Shown here piece by piece: positions 37,463-49,863 of a stretch of DNA of 64,000 nucleotides. The notes under the pieces are model-generated. The model made no database searches and was not told the DNA's origin. It saw nothing but the letters and a program-made list of their open reading frames with translations. The stretch comes from Flammulina velutipes (taxonomy: Eukaryota > Basidiomycota > Agaricomycetes > Agaricales > Physalacriaceae), in assembly GCA_011800155.1 (NCBI GenBank), contig CM022371.1:310001-374000 (forward strand), given 5' to 3'. A program made the translations under genes and the position numbers. The stretch's first letter is position 1; the number at the start of each line of letters is the position of its first letter.

Positions 37463-40400
37463 ATGTCGCTCAATGTCGCGCTCCTCGACGCCGACGTTTC
37501 CAACGTAACTTATATTCTTGTCTCGTCGCCGTTGCCGACAGCCATCGAGGCCCTACGACGAGCTATCTATGAGAAGAATGGTGACGGCGCTCTGGCAGAC
37601 TCGTTGCTGACGAGCGTCACTGTCGGTGCCGTTAGCTACATGTATATCTTCAGAATATCGCAGAACGTCGAGCTGGACGACTTGGATCTGAGCCAGGTCA
37701 ATGGTACGCCGTCTATTTATCTGCTGCTCGTCGTTGACGCCGTTGCAGTCGTCGAATCATCATCATTTACCCCGCACGACCTCGTCTTTCCCGCCTTTCC
37801 AGCGGCATGTATGCGCTCAATTGTCACCAATTTCCTCAACGCTGTGAGGATCAGCATCATCGACAGCGTCGCCGAGAAACCTTGCGTTCTTGGCCGCCTG
37901 AAGACTGGCTTTTTGATATCCTATGCCACTCCGTCCAACGAATGGAGCTCTGCCTGGGTCGTACCGCGGTGGGTTATCTTTCAACGTTGGCAGACGTATG
38001 CTTACATCGTTGCAGACCACATTCTTTCTGCCATTTGCAGGTGCATCTCGCCCAGTCTCGTCTCATTGTCCACCCACTGCTCGTCCCCACGACGTTTGTG
38101 CCACTGTCTCCCACTTTGCCCGCCGGAACGCCCATTACACTGCTTCCATTCGGCACCTCTGCGTACTATCTAACATCCTACCACGGCCCTACTTCTGCGC
38201 TGTCAAGGCAGTTCCAAGACGCGTTCGTTGGCCTCGGTGTGCATTCCTGGAACAGAGAATCATACATTATTGCTTGGATCGCTGTCGAAAATAAACAAGG
38301 AGAAGACAAAGGTGTTACTATCATCTATCCAGCATCGCTCTGCGTGCAGTCTACATCCTCCACCCATCCTCCTCTGTCGCACATTCCCACTCTGCCAGCT
38401 ACTCTCCAGTCCTCTCCCGATCCGGCCGGCTCCCCGACACCAGCCATGTCCTTTCTATCATTGTCTGGTCCAGCGTCTGCCACTGCGTTCCGCACATTGA
38501 CGAATTCCAAGTCTCGAGACGTTGCTCAAATAGCAAAGGAGGTTGGAGGTTATGTCGACGCCGTGGCCAAGGAACGGGAAAAAGAGAGACAGCGCATAAA
38601 ACGCGAGCGCGAAGGAGCCACCAGTCGAACCGCATCGCAGTCTTTCATCTCTCAGCCAGAGCAACCCGCATTTCAGCCACAGCCACTCCCTCCACCCTTA
38701 CTGCAGCATAATGTCACCCCCCAGCTTCAGCAGCCGCCCATGCCACAACCATCCATGAATTTCTATCCCTCACCGCCTCAGAGCAATCCCACCGTTCAAC
38801 CAGGTTTGTCATCGCCCCAAGTCCCAATGGCCATGGACATTGATCCCCAGCCGGTGCAGACCCATGCATTCGACCCGAACTGGATGTACAACTTCCTGAA
38901 CCTTGCCGTCAACACCGACGGGGATCCTGATAACGGGGGCGGGTCCATCATGATGGCTGACTTTGAAGCAGATTTCACCGAGGCCGATTTCATCTACTTT
39001 GACCTCAAGCCCTCTGCGGAGACCGACTATACCCTGGCTGATCATGTCGACGCTTCACTGTGGGACATGGGTGATGGGAGCGTGCATGCGACCCCTGCTG
39101 CTGCAGACACGCACCACACGCTTCCTAGTCCGATGCCAGAGAAGACGTCCCCCAAGTTCCGCGTCGAGAACGTCAAGGTGACAGCAGCAGAGGGCGGTTG
39201 GGATGCAATTCCCTTTCCTGAGGATTTCCGTGCGGCGGATGGCAAATACAACGTTGGCAAATTCAAGAGTGGATTGGCTAGTCCCCCGTACGAGCCTGAT
39301 GGATGGTACGAGCGCAAGACGGATCCCAGGTTGGGAATGGTGAAGAGGTTGTTGACGATGAAGGGGAAAGGGAGACTAGAACCTCGGACCGGTGTTGATG
39401 ATTGGGAGAGGGAATGGGCTGAGACGAGGGGAGGCATGACACCTGAGGTTGTGGAGGAGGATAGTGATGAGGATATGGAGGAGGATAGTGATGAAGACGA
39501 CCTGGATGGGACCAGGCCGTCAACTCCTCTACCCATTTATCTCCCACTGGGTCCTACTCTGCTGCCCCTACAGTTCAAGCACGAGTACATGCTCCCACTT
39601 AGTGGACCCCTGCGAGCTGGCGTGAATCCTGCAAGTGGAAGCGGGGTGGCCATAGGGACCGGTGTGTCGTCTGTACCCACGCCTGTTTCTCCGGGAAGAG
39701 GTGGGAAAGGCCGGGCGTTGGAGGTCATGGTTGAGTGTCTCGCTCGCGAGGTGGTTGAAAATGGTGTGTGGGCTGATGTGTGGAATGAGGTGAACGTCCC
39801 GATGCAGAGTCCGGGGGAAATATGGGACTACCACGTTCATGAGGTCAGCAAGCTATTCGCAAGTGTCAAAGGCTTGAAAGCCCCTTTGACCATGGATGAG
39901 CTATTCGGACTACGTGAGCTGTTTTTTTTTGTTCGTCGGTTACGTTCTATACTGATGCCTAATACAGATTCGCCGTCACCATCTCATCTTGAGAAGCTTG
40001 AACCACCTGAACTGCTGATGGGTAAGGGTGATGCAGTCATCCAGATCTTGCCTCCTGCTATTCGTTTCTGGGACAAGTTGGGGGTGGGTCCTAGGAGTGG
40101 AAGGAAGGATATCCAGGCTTTCGTTGTTGTTGATATGACGCAGGAGGATCTCTCTTTGCGCATAACGGAGTGGCTCGGTTCTCTCGGGACGGCGTATGAT
40201 GTACGTTTGCCTCCTGACCTTTTTTTGACGTTTGATACTCATGCCCTTTGGCAGTCCAAGCATTATGGCAAGATCACTCCGGGGAGAAGCGAGTTTTGCA
40301 ATGATGGCATTCTCCACATGTCTTACGACTCGTCTCTTAGGAAGAGCATCGGTAAGTGGTTATCTTCCATGAGGTCCCGCAGTTAATGATGACTTTGTGC

Positions 40401-41786
40401 AGATGCGTTTGTCACCTCTTTGCAGCCCCCACCTCCCCGGACTCGTATCGTTGTTTTTGTTGTGACACCCACGGCAACAATGTCACTACAGTCGAGTATC
40501 CTCCGCCAGATCTTCAGCGTCATTCGCAAAACCTCGAAATCTCCAGAATCTCAGATACTCTTCCAGCTCATCCCGGAGCAGATCCTTCGAACGGAGTATA
40601 GTCCCCAATTAGGCAGACTCTGTCTATCGCTCTACGACCGTATCCTCGTCCCTGTCGTCCGTTCGATGTCTCGAAAGCTGTTCCAGGCTGGGGAGGTGAA
40701 GAAGTATTTAGAGGATCCTGCGTTTGTGCTTGCGCGGACGCCTGTGGATTCCAAGGTGATGTTTGGGCCGCCGAAGGGGTCGGCGTCTGCGTCTGTGTTG
40801 GATGCGGGGACGTTCTTGCATGTTGCGTATGCGGTGAGCGAGTGTGGGAGATGGGTGTGTGCGGCGTGTGTTGATCAGAGGGGGGAGGGGCATGATCTTG
40901 GTGTGTGGTTGACTGTTAAGGGCGGTGGTGGAGGGGATGCGGAGACGGAGGTTGAGGAGACTGTTTTCTTGGTATCGAAGGTGTGGGAGTTTGCGTCGAG
41001 GTTTTCGAAGAAGGCGAATGTTGAATGGCGGATCGTTATTGCGAAACTTGGGGCGATGGATAAATCCGAGCTGGGTGGTACGTGTCTTGCTCTTTGTGAT
41101 TGCTTGATTTTCATTCGTTTTTAGCATGGACATCTCATTTGGAGAATGGGGCGTTTGAGCCGACGGAGATGCGCCCGGTGCATGTTTCGATCGTTGCTGT
41201 GGAGCCTTCGACGCCGTGGATGTTTACCTCTCGTCCGGATTTCACCGATCCTCCTCCGCATCTCAAGAACATTGGTCGGTCAGCGTCGGTTTCGTCTTCC
41301 AAGCCGTCGAAGAACGTCTATGTCGACATATCAGCGACTACATACGCATTGTACCAGCATCCGGTGCTGCCCGTATCTGTTCCTCCTACTGCGGCGGACA
41401 TTGGGCTAGATGCGCACCATATCCCTGATCCCGACCCGAGTGTCGAGGTGGAGCATGAAGAGTACCCGCATACGCTGCCTCTGGTGCCGCATGCGAGCTC
41501 GACGCTGATTCGGGTGCCGGAGAGCGGGAATGTGAGCATGGTGCATGTGCATCTTGTGCATGTTATACGGTCTGTGGGGTGTGTGTATCCTGCGAGGGGG
41601 CATGAGGAGTTGGTTAGGGATGTGACGCGGTCGTATTTTGGGTTGGCGGTGTTGGGGGGTTTGAAGGGGATGGGGGGTGGACGGAGTGGTGGTGGTGGTG
41701 GTGGTGGTGGTATGCCGTGGCATCTTGGTGCGGTGGAGAGGATGAAGTGGGTTGTTGAAGGGGGTAGCGGGGAGGGTGATACCTGA
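37463..41786 (+). CDS. MED13: Mediator complex subunit 13
   Basis: Seven exons (37463-37703, 37749-37960, 38041-39913, 39968-40200, 40255-40351, 40403-41077, 41125-41786) give about 1,330 residues. The N-terminal Med13 region has QSRLIVHPLLVPTTFVPLSP and PITLLPFGTSAYYLTSYHGPTS. The mid-region has the acidic Med13 landmark MMADFEADFTEADFIYFD and a long disordered Pro/Gln stretch. The C-terminal domain includes GDAVIQILPPAIRFWDKLG, RIVVFVVTPT, WVCAACVDQRGE and LRVPES-type strands. A run of eight Gly codons (41691-41712) lies near the end. Med13 is the largest subunit of the CDK8 kinase module, which docks on Mediator and represses or tunes RNA polymerase II transcription in the nucleus. The first two introns (45 and 80 nt) are less certain; the 45-nt one is a multiple of three. 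Confidence 0.85.
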
Positions 41787-42049
41787 TAGGGCTTTTATCT
41801 TTTGGAGCGCTTTGTATTTTGTGTTATATTTACTTAGTAGAGATTTTGTTCATATTGTACATGTAGCAGTAGATATTTGACATCCCTTAATTGTATATGT
41901 CCGGTGTTGGGTTATTCTTCGACTGTGGAACTTTTTACTTTATTTCTTAGATCGTCGTCGCATGTCTAGCGAGTGTAGGAGACTACCAGTGGCTTCGGAG
42001 TCACTGCCACCATGTATATTTTTTACGCGGCTTGGTCTTCAGCAGAGTT
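41787..42049. other. Intergenic 3' of MED13
   Basis: MED13 3' region. No feature recognised before the F-box pseudogene. Confidence 0.35.
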
Positions 42050-43325
42050 CGTATTGCTACAATCCTCTCGTTCCTCGGCCCTCAACAGGTCCTCTCCCGG
42101 GTGAGTACTATCGAAGGTCTCCTCAGGGTGGAGGCGCGCTGCATTGTCCACAAGCTCGCTATGGACTACCGTCTTCTTACAGCTCCGCGACGAGCAGCGT
42201 CATTCAGCGCCTGTTACCAACCTTTCATCGTTCTTTCTCCTCAACACATTCCTCGCCCGGTCAGGTAACAAGAAGCTGACCGTGCATATACACAGCAAAT
42301 GGGCATCCACAGACCTACTATCGAGCCCGACCATGGCTGCCCTTCTGGTCACTTGTCAGCAATGGCAACATGTGGCCATCGCATTGCGTTATCGAGGATT
42401 CGAAGTCCTCTTGGTGTGCCCGGCACCATTCAGCTCTCTTGAGGAGCTATCCCTGGGCATATATGATTGGGTCCCAACTACCGATGTGGGTCAGCTATTC
42501 AACTATGACAATGCGCCACATTTGCAAACACTCAGTTTAACGGAACGCCTTGCTATCCTGCTTTGGGATTCACCCGAACATTCGCCAGCTCTGTCATATC
42601 AAAACTTCCATATGGGCAACCAACGAGTATCAGTGGCGCTCAGAACATATCCAGACTCTGAGCCGCCTGCCTTCACTAGAATCTGCTTTCTTTGTAGCTC
42701 AACCTACACCGCAGGCTGTAGGTAGCCCAGTCGCGTGCTGGTCAGTCAGTTTGAAATACCTCTTCATATCGGGTACTGGCGGCGGGATTCAAGATCTGTG
42801 TCGACGCATCAAAGCCCCTGCTCTGACGCACCTCTATGTGGCGTGTGACTTATCTCTTGACACAGTCTTCCCGGGAGGTGCCGCACCACTACTATCAGAA
42901 AGCCCTAACATTACCGATTTACAATTGTCCATTGAGACTGGGAGCGGGAGCGAGGTGGTAGCACTTAAATCAGCGCTCAATCAGATGCCCAAAGTAGCCA
43001 ACCTGGCTATCGTATTTGGGACTATACATGATACCTCAAAGGTCCTCAAGGCGTTACACACCTCGGCGACACCCATTATAGCCCCAGCTCTGGAGGTGCT
43101 TGTTTTGGAGGCGGGTTATAAGTCGAGCGTTCAAGTTGTTGACTACAGCTTGGTCGAAATGATGATATCGATTATTTCCCGGCGATACTTACAACTTGAA
43201 GGAAGGTGTCAGCATGTTGAATAGAGTGTCGATCGACTACGCTGGGAAGAATAAGACTGTGATGTCCTTCAACGAGTTGCCTCTGGACAATTTTCCAGGC
43301 CGTACTTACACCAAATTGCTCATAT
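42050..43325 (+). pseudogene. Broken, 5'-truncated F-box/LRR gene copy
   Basis: Sequence matches the gene at 49864-51468 from its SAPGW.LSKVSS.WRRAAL segment to its last codons, but in pieces. Translated blocks switch frame near 42140 (before STSSLWTTVFLQLRDE), near 42545 (TERLAILL versus LSCFGIHPN) and near 43195 (LVEMMISIISRRYL versus LKEGV.ML.RVSIDY). Everything equivalent to the coiled coil and the start is absent. The end keeps VSIDYAGKNKTVMSFN with an LPLD block. At least three frame breaks and a missing 5' end mean it cannot make the full protein. Confidence 0.85.
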
Positions 43326-43674
43326 GTACAATAATTCACTCTCATATTTATGCTGTCATTGTCGAGGGGATCAATACTTATTTTACCTACCTACCTCATT
43401 CGCGTTTCCACAGTAATCTTGAGCTCAATACCCTTCATTTTCATCGACGATCTATCCTTCTTCAATTATTACTCAAGTCTGTGTGGCGTACGTGGTTACT
43501 GAAATATTTCTGCAATACAAAAATAATTACATATAATTTTCACGTGATTGGATGTAGCAACGGTGTACAGCCACAGCATTGTACCTCTTCCTCATACCGT
43601 CAACTTTCCGCATTGAATTTACGCGAGCTCGTTGTTACGCGCGACGTTAGAGGCCGTCGTCGTCTTGTTTAACA
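43326..43674. other. Short intergenic, kinesin promoter
   Basis: No coding region. Holds the presumed promoter of the kinesin gene. Confidence 0.35.
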
Positions 43675-46600
43675 ATGGCGGAGGGTGGCGATGGCAACAT
43701 CAAGGTCGTTGTGCGATGCAGACCGCTCAACTCGAGAGGTGCGTGCTAAACTCGTTGTCGCCTGTGAAAATAACGAATACATCGATGCAGAACTGGCCAG
43801 AGGCGCAAAACCTCTTATTCGAATGCAAGGCACCTCGACATTCCTCGACCCACCAGAGATTGGTTCTTCACAGGACGCGAAACGCGCGACGGAACGCAAG
43901 ACGATGGCATTTAGTTTCGACAAAAGTTACTGGTCCGCTGGGCCGCGAGATGAGCCCCAGTACTGCTCGCAGCAAACACTATACGATGACCTGGGAAGCG
44001 AGCTGTTGGATCACGGATTCGCGGGGTTCAATGCGTGTATTGTGGCTTGTGCGTTGTCCTAGCTTTGTGGCTCGTGTTCCTTGCTAATAATGGTTGTTAG
44101 ATGGCCAAACTGGTGCGTTTACTTGCTGTATGCCTATACCGTAGCTCATTTCGTGGCGCAGGATCTGGAAAATCATATAGGTGAGTCACCCGCTGGACTG
44201 CGCTGAAGTGAGCTAACGAGGCGTCGCAGTATGATGGGCTGTGAGTACGTCCTACGTCTGCATCGGTACTTCTTCTCAGCATATCACAGACGGGCCCGAC
44301 AAAGGAATTATACCCTTGACCTGTTCCGAACTTTTCGTCCGTGTTGAAGACAAAAAGCGAGTAGACCCCAACATAAATTTTGTCGTCGAGGTGTCATACA
44401 TAGAGGTGCGCCTGTCTACAAAGGCTGCAATTTTCCTCTTACACTCCTCATACAGATTTACAACGAAAAAGTCCGGGATCTCCTCAACCCAAAGAATACC
44501 GGAAATCTGCGCGTCCGCGAGCATCCAAGTGCAGGGCCGTATGTAGAGGATCTCTCCAAGCTTGTCGTCAACAGCTACGACGAGATGATGACGCTCATGG
44601 ACGAAGGCAATAAAGCGCGTACCGTGGCGGCGACGAACATGAACGAAACCTCTTCGCGATCGCATGCCGTCTTCACTCTCCTCCTGACCATGAAACGCCA
44701 TGATGTGGACACGAACATGGACACTGAGAAAGTCTCCCGTATCAATCTGGTTGATTTGGCGGGGTCCGAGCGAGCAAACTCGACTGGTGCCACGGGTCAG
44801 CGCTTGAAGGAAGGTGCAAACATCAACAAGTCCTTGACCACCCTTGGTAAGGTCATCTCAGCGCTTGCTGTGGCTAGTGCAAATGAGGGCAAGAAAGGAA
44901 AGAAGAAGGGCGACGACTTTGTGCCGTACCGTGATTCGGTATGTCTTTCATTTATTTTGTATTACCTCAGCACTAACGAGGTTTTTCATAGGTCCTTACA
45001 TGGCTGTTGAAGGACAGTTTAGGTGGCAACTCAAAGACAGCCATGATTGCAGCCATATCTCCCGCAGATTATGAGGAGACCCTTAGTACGCTGCGTTACG
45101 CTGATCAAGCCAAGAAGATTAAGAACAAGGCGGTGGTCAACGAGGATCCCAATGCCAAACTTGTTCGTGAGCTCAAGGAAGAGCTTGAGATGCTACGAGG
45201 TACGTGTACATCTATTGTGATGTTGACTGATACTGAAATGTCCGCGAAGCTCGTGTCACTGGCTCGGTTAGTGAAGATACGTATGACCCCAAAGTACCGC
45301 CAGAGAAACAGAAAGTCACCTACAAGACCAAGGACGGTCAGATCAAGACGGTCACCAAGGCAGAGCTGCAAGAGCAAATGGAATCGAGTGAGAAACTCAT
45401 GCAAAGTCTCAACGAAACGTGGGAGCAGAAGATGGAGCGAACGCAAGAGGTGCAAAAGGAGCGAGAAAAGGCTTTGGAAGAATTAGGTATCACAGTGGAG
45501 AAGAATAACGTTGGCGTGCATACGCCGAAGAAGGTAGGATTCTGAAATTGCTTCAGGAGCTCCTTCCTAATTTTATTTCCAGATGCCTCATCTAGTTAAT
45601 TTGGTATGACGTCTTTTCCTCGTTCTATTCGTTGATCTAACATTTTTGTAGAACGAGGATCCACTGATGAGCGAGTGTCTAATCTATCAACTAAAACCGG
45701 GAAAGACGATGGTTTGTCCTCTGAATTCATTCTGGTCACGTCTGACCATATCTTAGGTTGGCCGTCTTGATAGTGAACAACCCGCAGCCATCCGTCTCAG
45801 TGGTGACAATATACTGGAAGAGCATTGTTTCTTCGAGAACAACGAAGGCAAAGTCTTCCTTCATAGCATGCCTGACAGCGCTACCGTAAGAAATCCCTTA
45901 GTCTGATATTTCTTTATCTGACAACGATCCAGTTCTTGAACGGAAAACAACTTACACCGGGACAGCCTTATAAACTGAAATCGGGTTTCCGTATCATCTT
46001 GGGTGGGTGCAAGCGACATTGACCGATCGTCAGTCAGCCTAACTCAGAAATAGGTGACAATCATGTCTTCAGATTCAATGACCCAGAAGCAGTACGCAAA
46101 CAACGGAATAGAGCAACGATGAAGCACAACCTACAGAACAGCATCACCGCTGCTGAATTGGAAGCTGCCGCAGATTCAGGACCTGCGACTCGTGCAGAGT
46201 CCACAACGTCGTCAACGGAGGATAACGTTGACTGGACCTTTGCACGACGAGAAGCAGCTCTCGCAAGGCTTGGCTTCGATCCCACGCTGGACAACCTCCC
46301 AGACGATGACCTGAACAAACTATACGAGAAGATTACACAGGTCAAGACGTTGCGCGATCATAACCTCAAGTCACGACCGGAGAGCAGCCTGAGCCAGGCG
46401 GATGATGTATGGAGCGAAACTGGTCGGCCTGTGTCTAGCGATGTCACTGCTGATGATACGAGTATCGATGCGGGAACCAGCCTGAGCAGTCCGGAGATCG
46501 ATACCCCTCTGAAGGACGTGCAAAACCAGCTGGAAACGCGTCTGCAGTCGATAGTGGAGTTGTCTCCGGATGCGGAAGATCTTCAGGTTGAGAAGGACCA

Positions 46601-49376
46601 TATGGAGCACCAACTTCGTATGGTACGGGTTCAGATGAAGAGGCTCATCGATGCACGGGCTAGAGGGGAGGAGGACCTCTCGGCGTTGGATTTTGAGCCT
46701 GTCATTTACTCGGCACGGCAGCTGAGGTTGATTCGGCGGGTTCTGGACAAGTGGCGAGCGCACAGGTCGTTTTCGATGGCAGAGGTCGTTCTCTCTAGTG
46801 CTGTTGCTTTGAAGGAGGCGAATATCATCAGGTATGAAATTCTTTGGTCTATCTGGGCTGTGTGCCTGATATCTCTTTTTTCCAGCAAAGAGTTGAACAA
46901 AGATGTTTCATATAACTTCACCATCGCAGCCGGAGGTGCACTGGCTGCTCCGGTCTCTGCAGTGGATACGATTGCTGGTCTTGACCAATTCGGCGACGTA
47001 TCTGACCCAGTTCTCACTTCATCCACTCAACCTTCAGTGGCCATCAAAGTACTGGATAGGCGACATAATGCCATCTACACCTGGTCCCTTGACCGTCTAC
47101 AGCAGCAACTACAGCGGATGCGGAATCTGACGACTTACATCGACCGCCCGTCCTATACACAACACTTTTCTTCGGACGAGGCATTTTACGACTCGCCGAC
47201 GCCAGAGTACTCCTTCATCGGAAATGCATTGATATCATTAGCCCCCCTATCCCGCCGACTTTCTTTGACCAACACCGTGCCTATATTCTGCCGTTATACC
47301 TCAGAGGCCATTGGATCGTGCCGAATCGAGATCAAGGTGGTCAATGTAGTGGCATCGGCAAAGTACACCAACGGATCTCTTCCTTCAACCCGAGCACCTT
47401 CCCCTGCTCCAGTCACTATCCTTCCCGGGAGCAAGCTCAGCTTCTTTGTCACAGTGGACTCTGTCAAAGGACTTTCATCCCACGACTTTTCTGACGTTCA
47501 TCTCCAAGTCCGTCTATCAGCGTTCGTTGGGTCCTCAATATCATCCGAAGAAGTCTTCCCGTCTACTGCAATTGACTTGGACAGCGGCTCCTTATCCGAC
47601 TTGAAGTTCCGCAGAAACTTCACTATCGTCGCTACAGCCAAGGTCCTTACCCACTTACGCCAAGGTTACGCGCCCATTGAGTTCTTCGCGTCTACGAGAC
47701 CTACGTATCTGGAGCGATTAGAGCGGTGGGACGAGATGCGGGAGATGATGAAAGTCGTTCCCCGGTCTGGTTCGGCGAGTCCGGAATCTGGCAGTAGTCG
47801 CCCTGCGACACTCCCGCAGATGCGAAGATCAGAGAACGACTTTGTGGTCCAGCAGACGCATGATGTCGTTGCGTGGGTTCAGGTCTGCGAGCTGGCTCCG
47901 AACGGAGATTATGTTCCCGTGCCTGTCGTATCGCAGGCTTCTGTTGACCCCGGGGCGTTCTGCTTGCACCAAGGACTTCAGAGGCGTGTTGTGGTGTCGC
48001 TTTCCTCGAACTCTGGACAGCAATTTCCTTGGATCGAGATTACCAAAGTGCGGATAGGGAATGTACGTTTGTTGGATGCGAAGGGACGCGTTCACGAATC
48101 GACGTCCAAGTCGATGGTGAATCTACCTGTGCTCAAGGACCAAATCGTGGAGTTCAAGCCGGACGGAACGGGGGAGTTGTCTGCCGAGATGCTCTGGGAT
48201 TCAAGCGTGCATGACTCTGTGTTGTTGAACAAGGTCACTGTAGCGAATCAGCGCGTCTTGCTGCAGTTGAACTGGTCGGTATCTGTGGGGACGTGCAGTG
48301 ATCCTGTGCAGTTCAATGCTGATATTGCTGTCACAATGCAGACGCGGGATGCACGTCCGCCGTCCAAGTTTTTGACGTTTTTGGGGTCGACTAGGATTCT
48401 TAGCAAGACGAGTACGCTGTTCAGCGTTAGGCTGTCTCCTCCTCTTACTCGGTCGCCGAAGGATTTGTGGAGGCTGGATACGTCGGAGAAGTATGTGCGG
48501 GGGGAGGAAGTCCTGTTATCGTGGAAACCACGTGGGATATCAGTTGTGGAGGACTATTCACGGTTAGTGACTCGGGAGCGGAGGGCGGCGGATGTCCAAG
48601 CTGTGCGAGTTATCCTGGCTACTACGGTACCAAAGCCTGTTGAACCGGATTCTCTTGCGTGGCGGGCGGATGGACTCGTTAGGAAGAGTTTGGAGATGTG
48701 GCAGAGGCAGTCGGGGCAATTGGATGATGTGAGTATCTTTTGTGGAGGAGTGTTTCATGATGCTGACGGTGATTTGGCAGCTTGTTTTGAGCCAGGACCC
48801 GAGCGATGACGAATCTTCGACGACGAAGAAGGGGTCGGACATTGATTCGCTTGACGGTGTCAAGTTTGTGTCCGAGACAAAAGTGATACCGAGAACGTGA
48901 GTTGTGTTATCCCTTGAGAATGATACAACTGAACTAAGCGTTGGATGTAGTGATAGTGCCACAAAGAAGGGACATTTGTTGATTCTGACTGATGCCGGAC
49001 AAAACAAATGGGAGCGACGGTGGTTTGTTCTCAAGCGGTGGGTTGTCTTATAATACGCGTGGCCGAGTCTGACTGTACTCTCTGTTAGGCCATATCTGCA
49101 CATATACACTCGATCCAACGAGCTTGAGGAGATTGGAGTGGTGAGCCTCACGGGGACAAACGTTGAGGCTGATCCTCAAAAGGAGATGCTTTTGGGGGTG
49201 AGTTCAAGGTCTTCCCAATTACAACGAGGGCTGTCAACTGATATTCAAGCGTGTAGAAACCATTTACATTCACGCTCTTTACGTCGTCCAACTCGCACGC
49301 CCTTGCCGCGCCTAATGCGAAGGAGCTGCAGTCTTGGATAATGAAACTAGACCCTACACGGCTTCCGCCGTCATGA
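43675..49376 (+). CDS. unc104: Kinesin-3 motor (Unc104/KIF1 type)
   Basis: Nineteen exons give 1,595 residues. Domain order is that of kinesin-3: N-terminal motor ([11 protein letters not shown]-loop GQTGSGKSYSMMG; switch [14 protein letters not shown]; switch [17 protein letters not shown]), a neck coiled coil, an FHA domain ([25 protein letters not shown]), helical segments with [18 protein letters not shown], the DUF3694-type middle region and a C-terminal PH domain ([24 protein letters not shown]...[16 protein letters not shown]). The PH domain binds membrane phosphoinositides, so the motor carries endosomes and vesicles towards microtubule plus ends. Exons: 43675-43738, 43791-44048, 44101-44112, 44162-44180, 44230-44240, 44290-44405, 44456-44938, 44992-45199, 45250-45533, 45583-45603, 45652-45711, 45757-45885, 45933-46002, 46054-46831, 46886-48728, 48781-48896, 48951-49037, 49089-49197, 49257-49376. 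All phases close. The P-loop lies on three microexons. Confidence 0.95.
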
Positions 49377-49863
49377 CCTTCTACTCTATCTTATTTGCAC
49401 TATCCTTAGGTTTTCCTTTTCTGTTATCTGGTGTGGAGAGTTCCTAGTTACTCATGACGATACCTTAATTTGTCGCTCTTGTTCGTGCATATCCATCCCA
49501 TCGCTATAGGTATATACATATGTGGAGTCCTTTATTTGTTGTCTAATATACACAGCCTACGTAGATATGTATTATCACTTGTTGGATTGATGGTGGGCCG
49601 AAATCGAAGAACCAGTCCGAACATTCACGCGGCGACATAATATTGGGTTGGGACAGTCTTCTCATGCCACGCAAATAGATAGATCGAATCAGCGAGTAAA
49701 GAGGAGGCCAAACGCCTCGTGTTTTCATACTTCTTCCACCATTCACATCGCTCATATTTCTCAAGGGCGAATATTGTGGCGACTGGGAATGATATCAATA
49801 CTAATTCCCTCTAACTAGCCATTTTGTAAGTAGACGAAAACAGCAGATACATATAATAAGAAG
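49377..49863. other. Convergent intergenic region
   Basis: 3' regions of the kinesin (plus) and the F-box gene (minus). Nothing else seen. Confidence 0.4.

Noticed and set aside
43196..43672. Plus-strand frame of 158 residues after the F-box pseudogene
   Set aside because: Only its first 40 residues match the F-box family (the broken 3' end); the rest is non-coding DNA up to the kinesin promoter.
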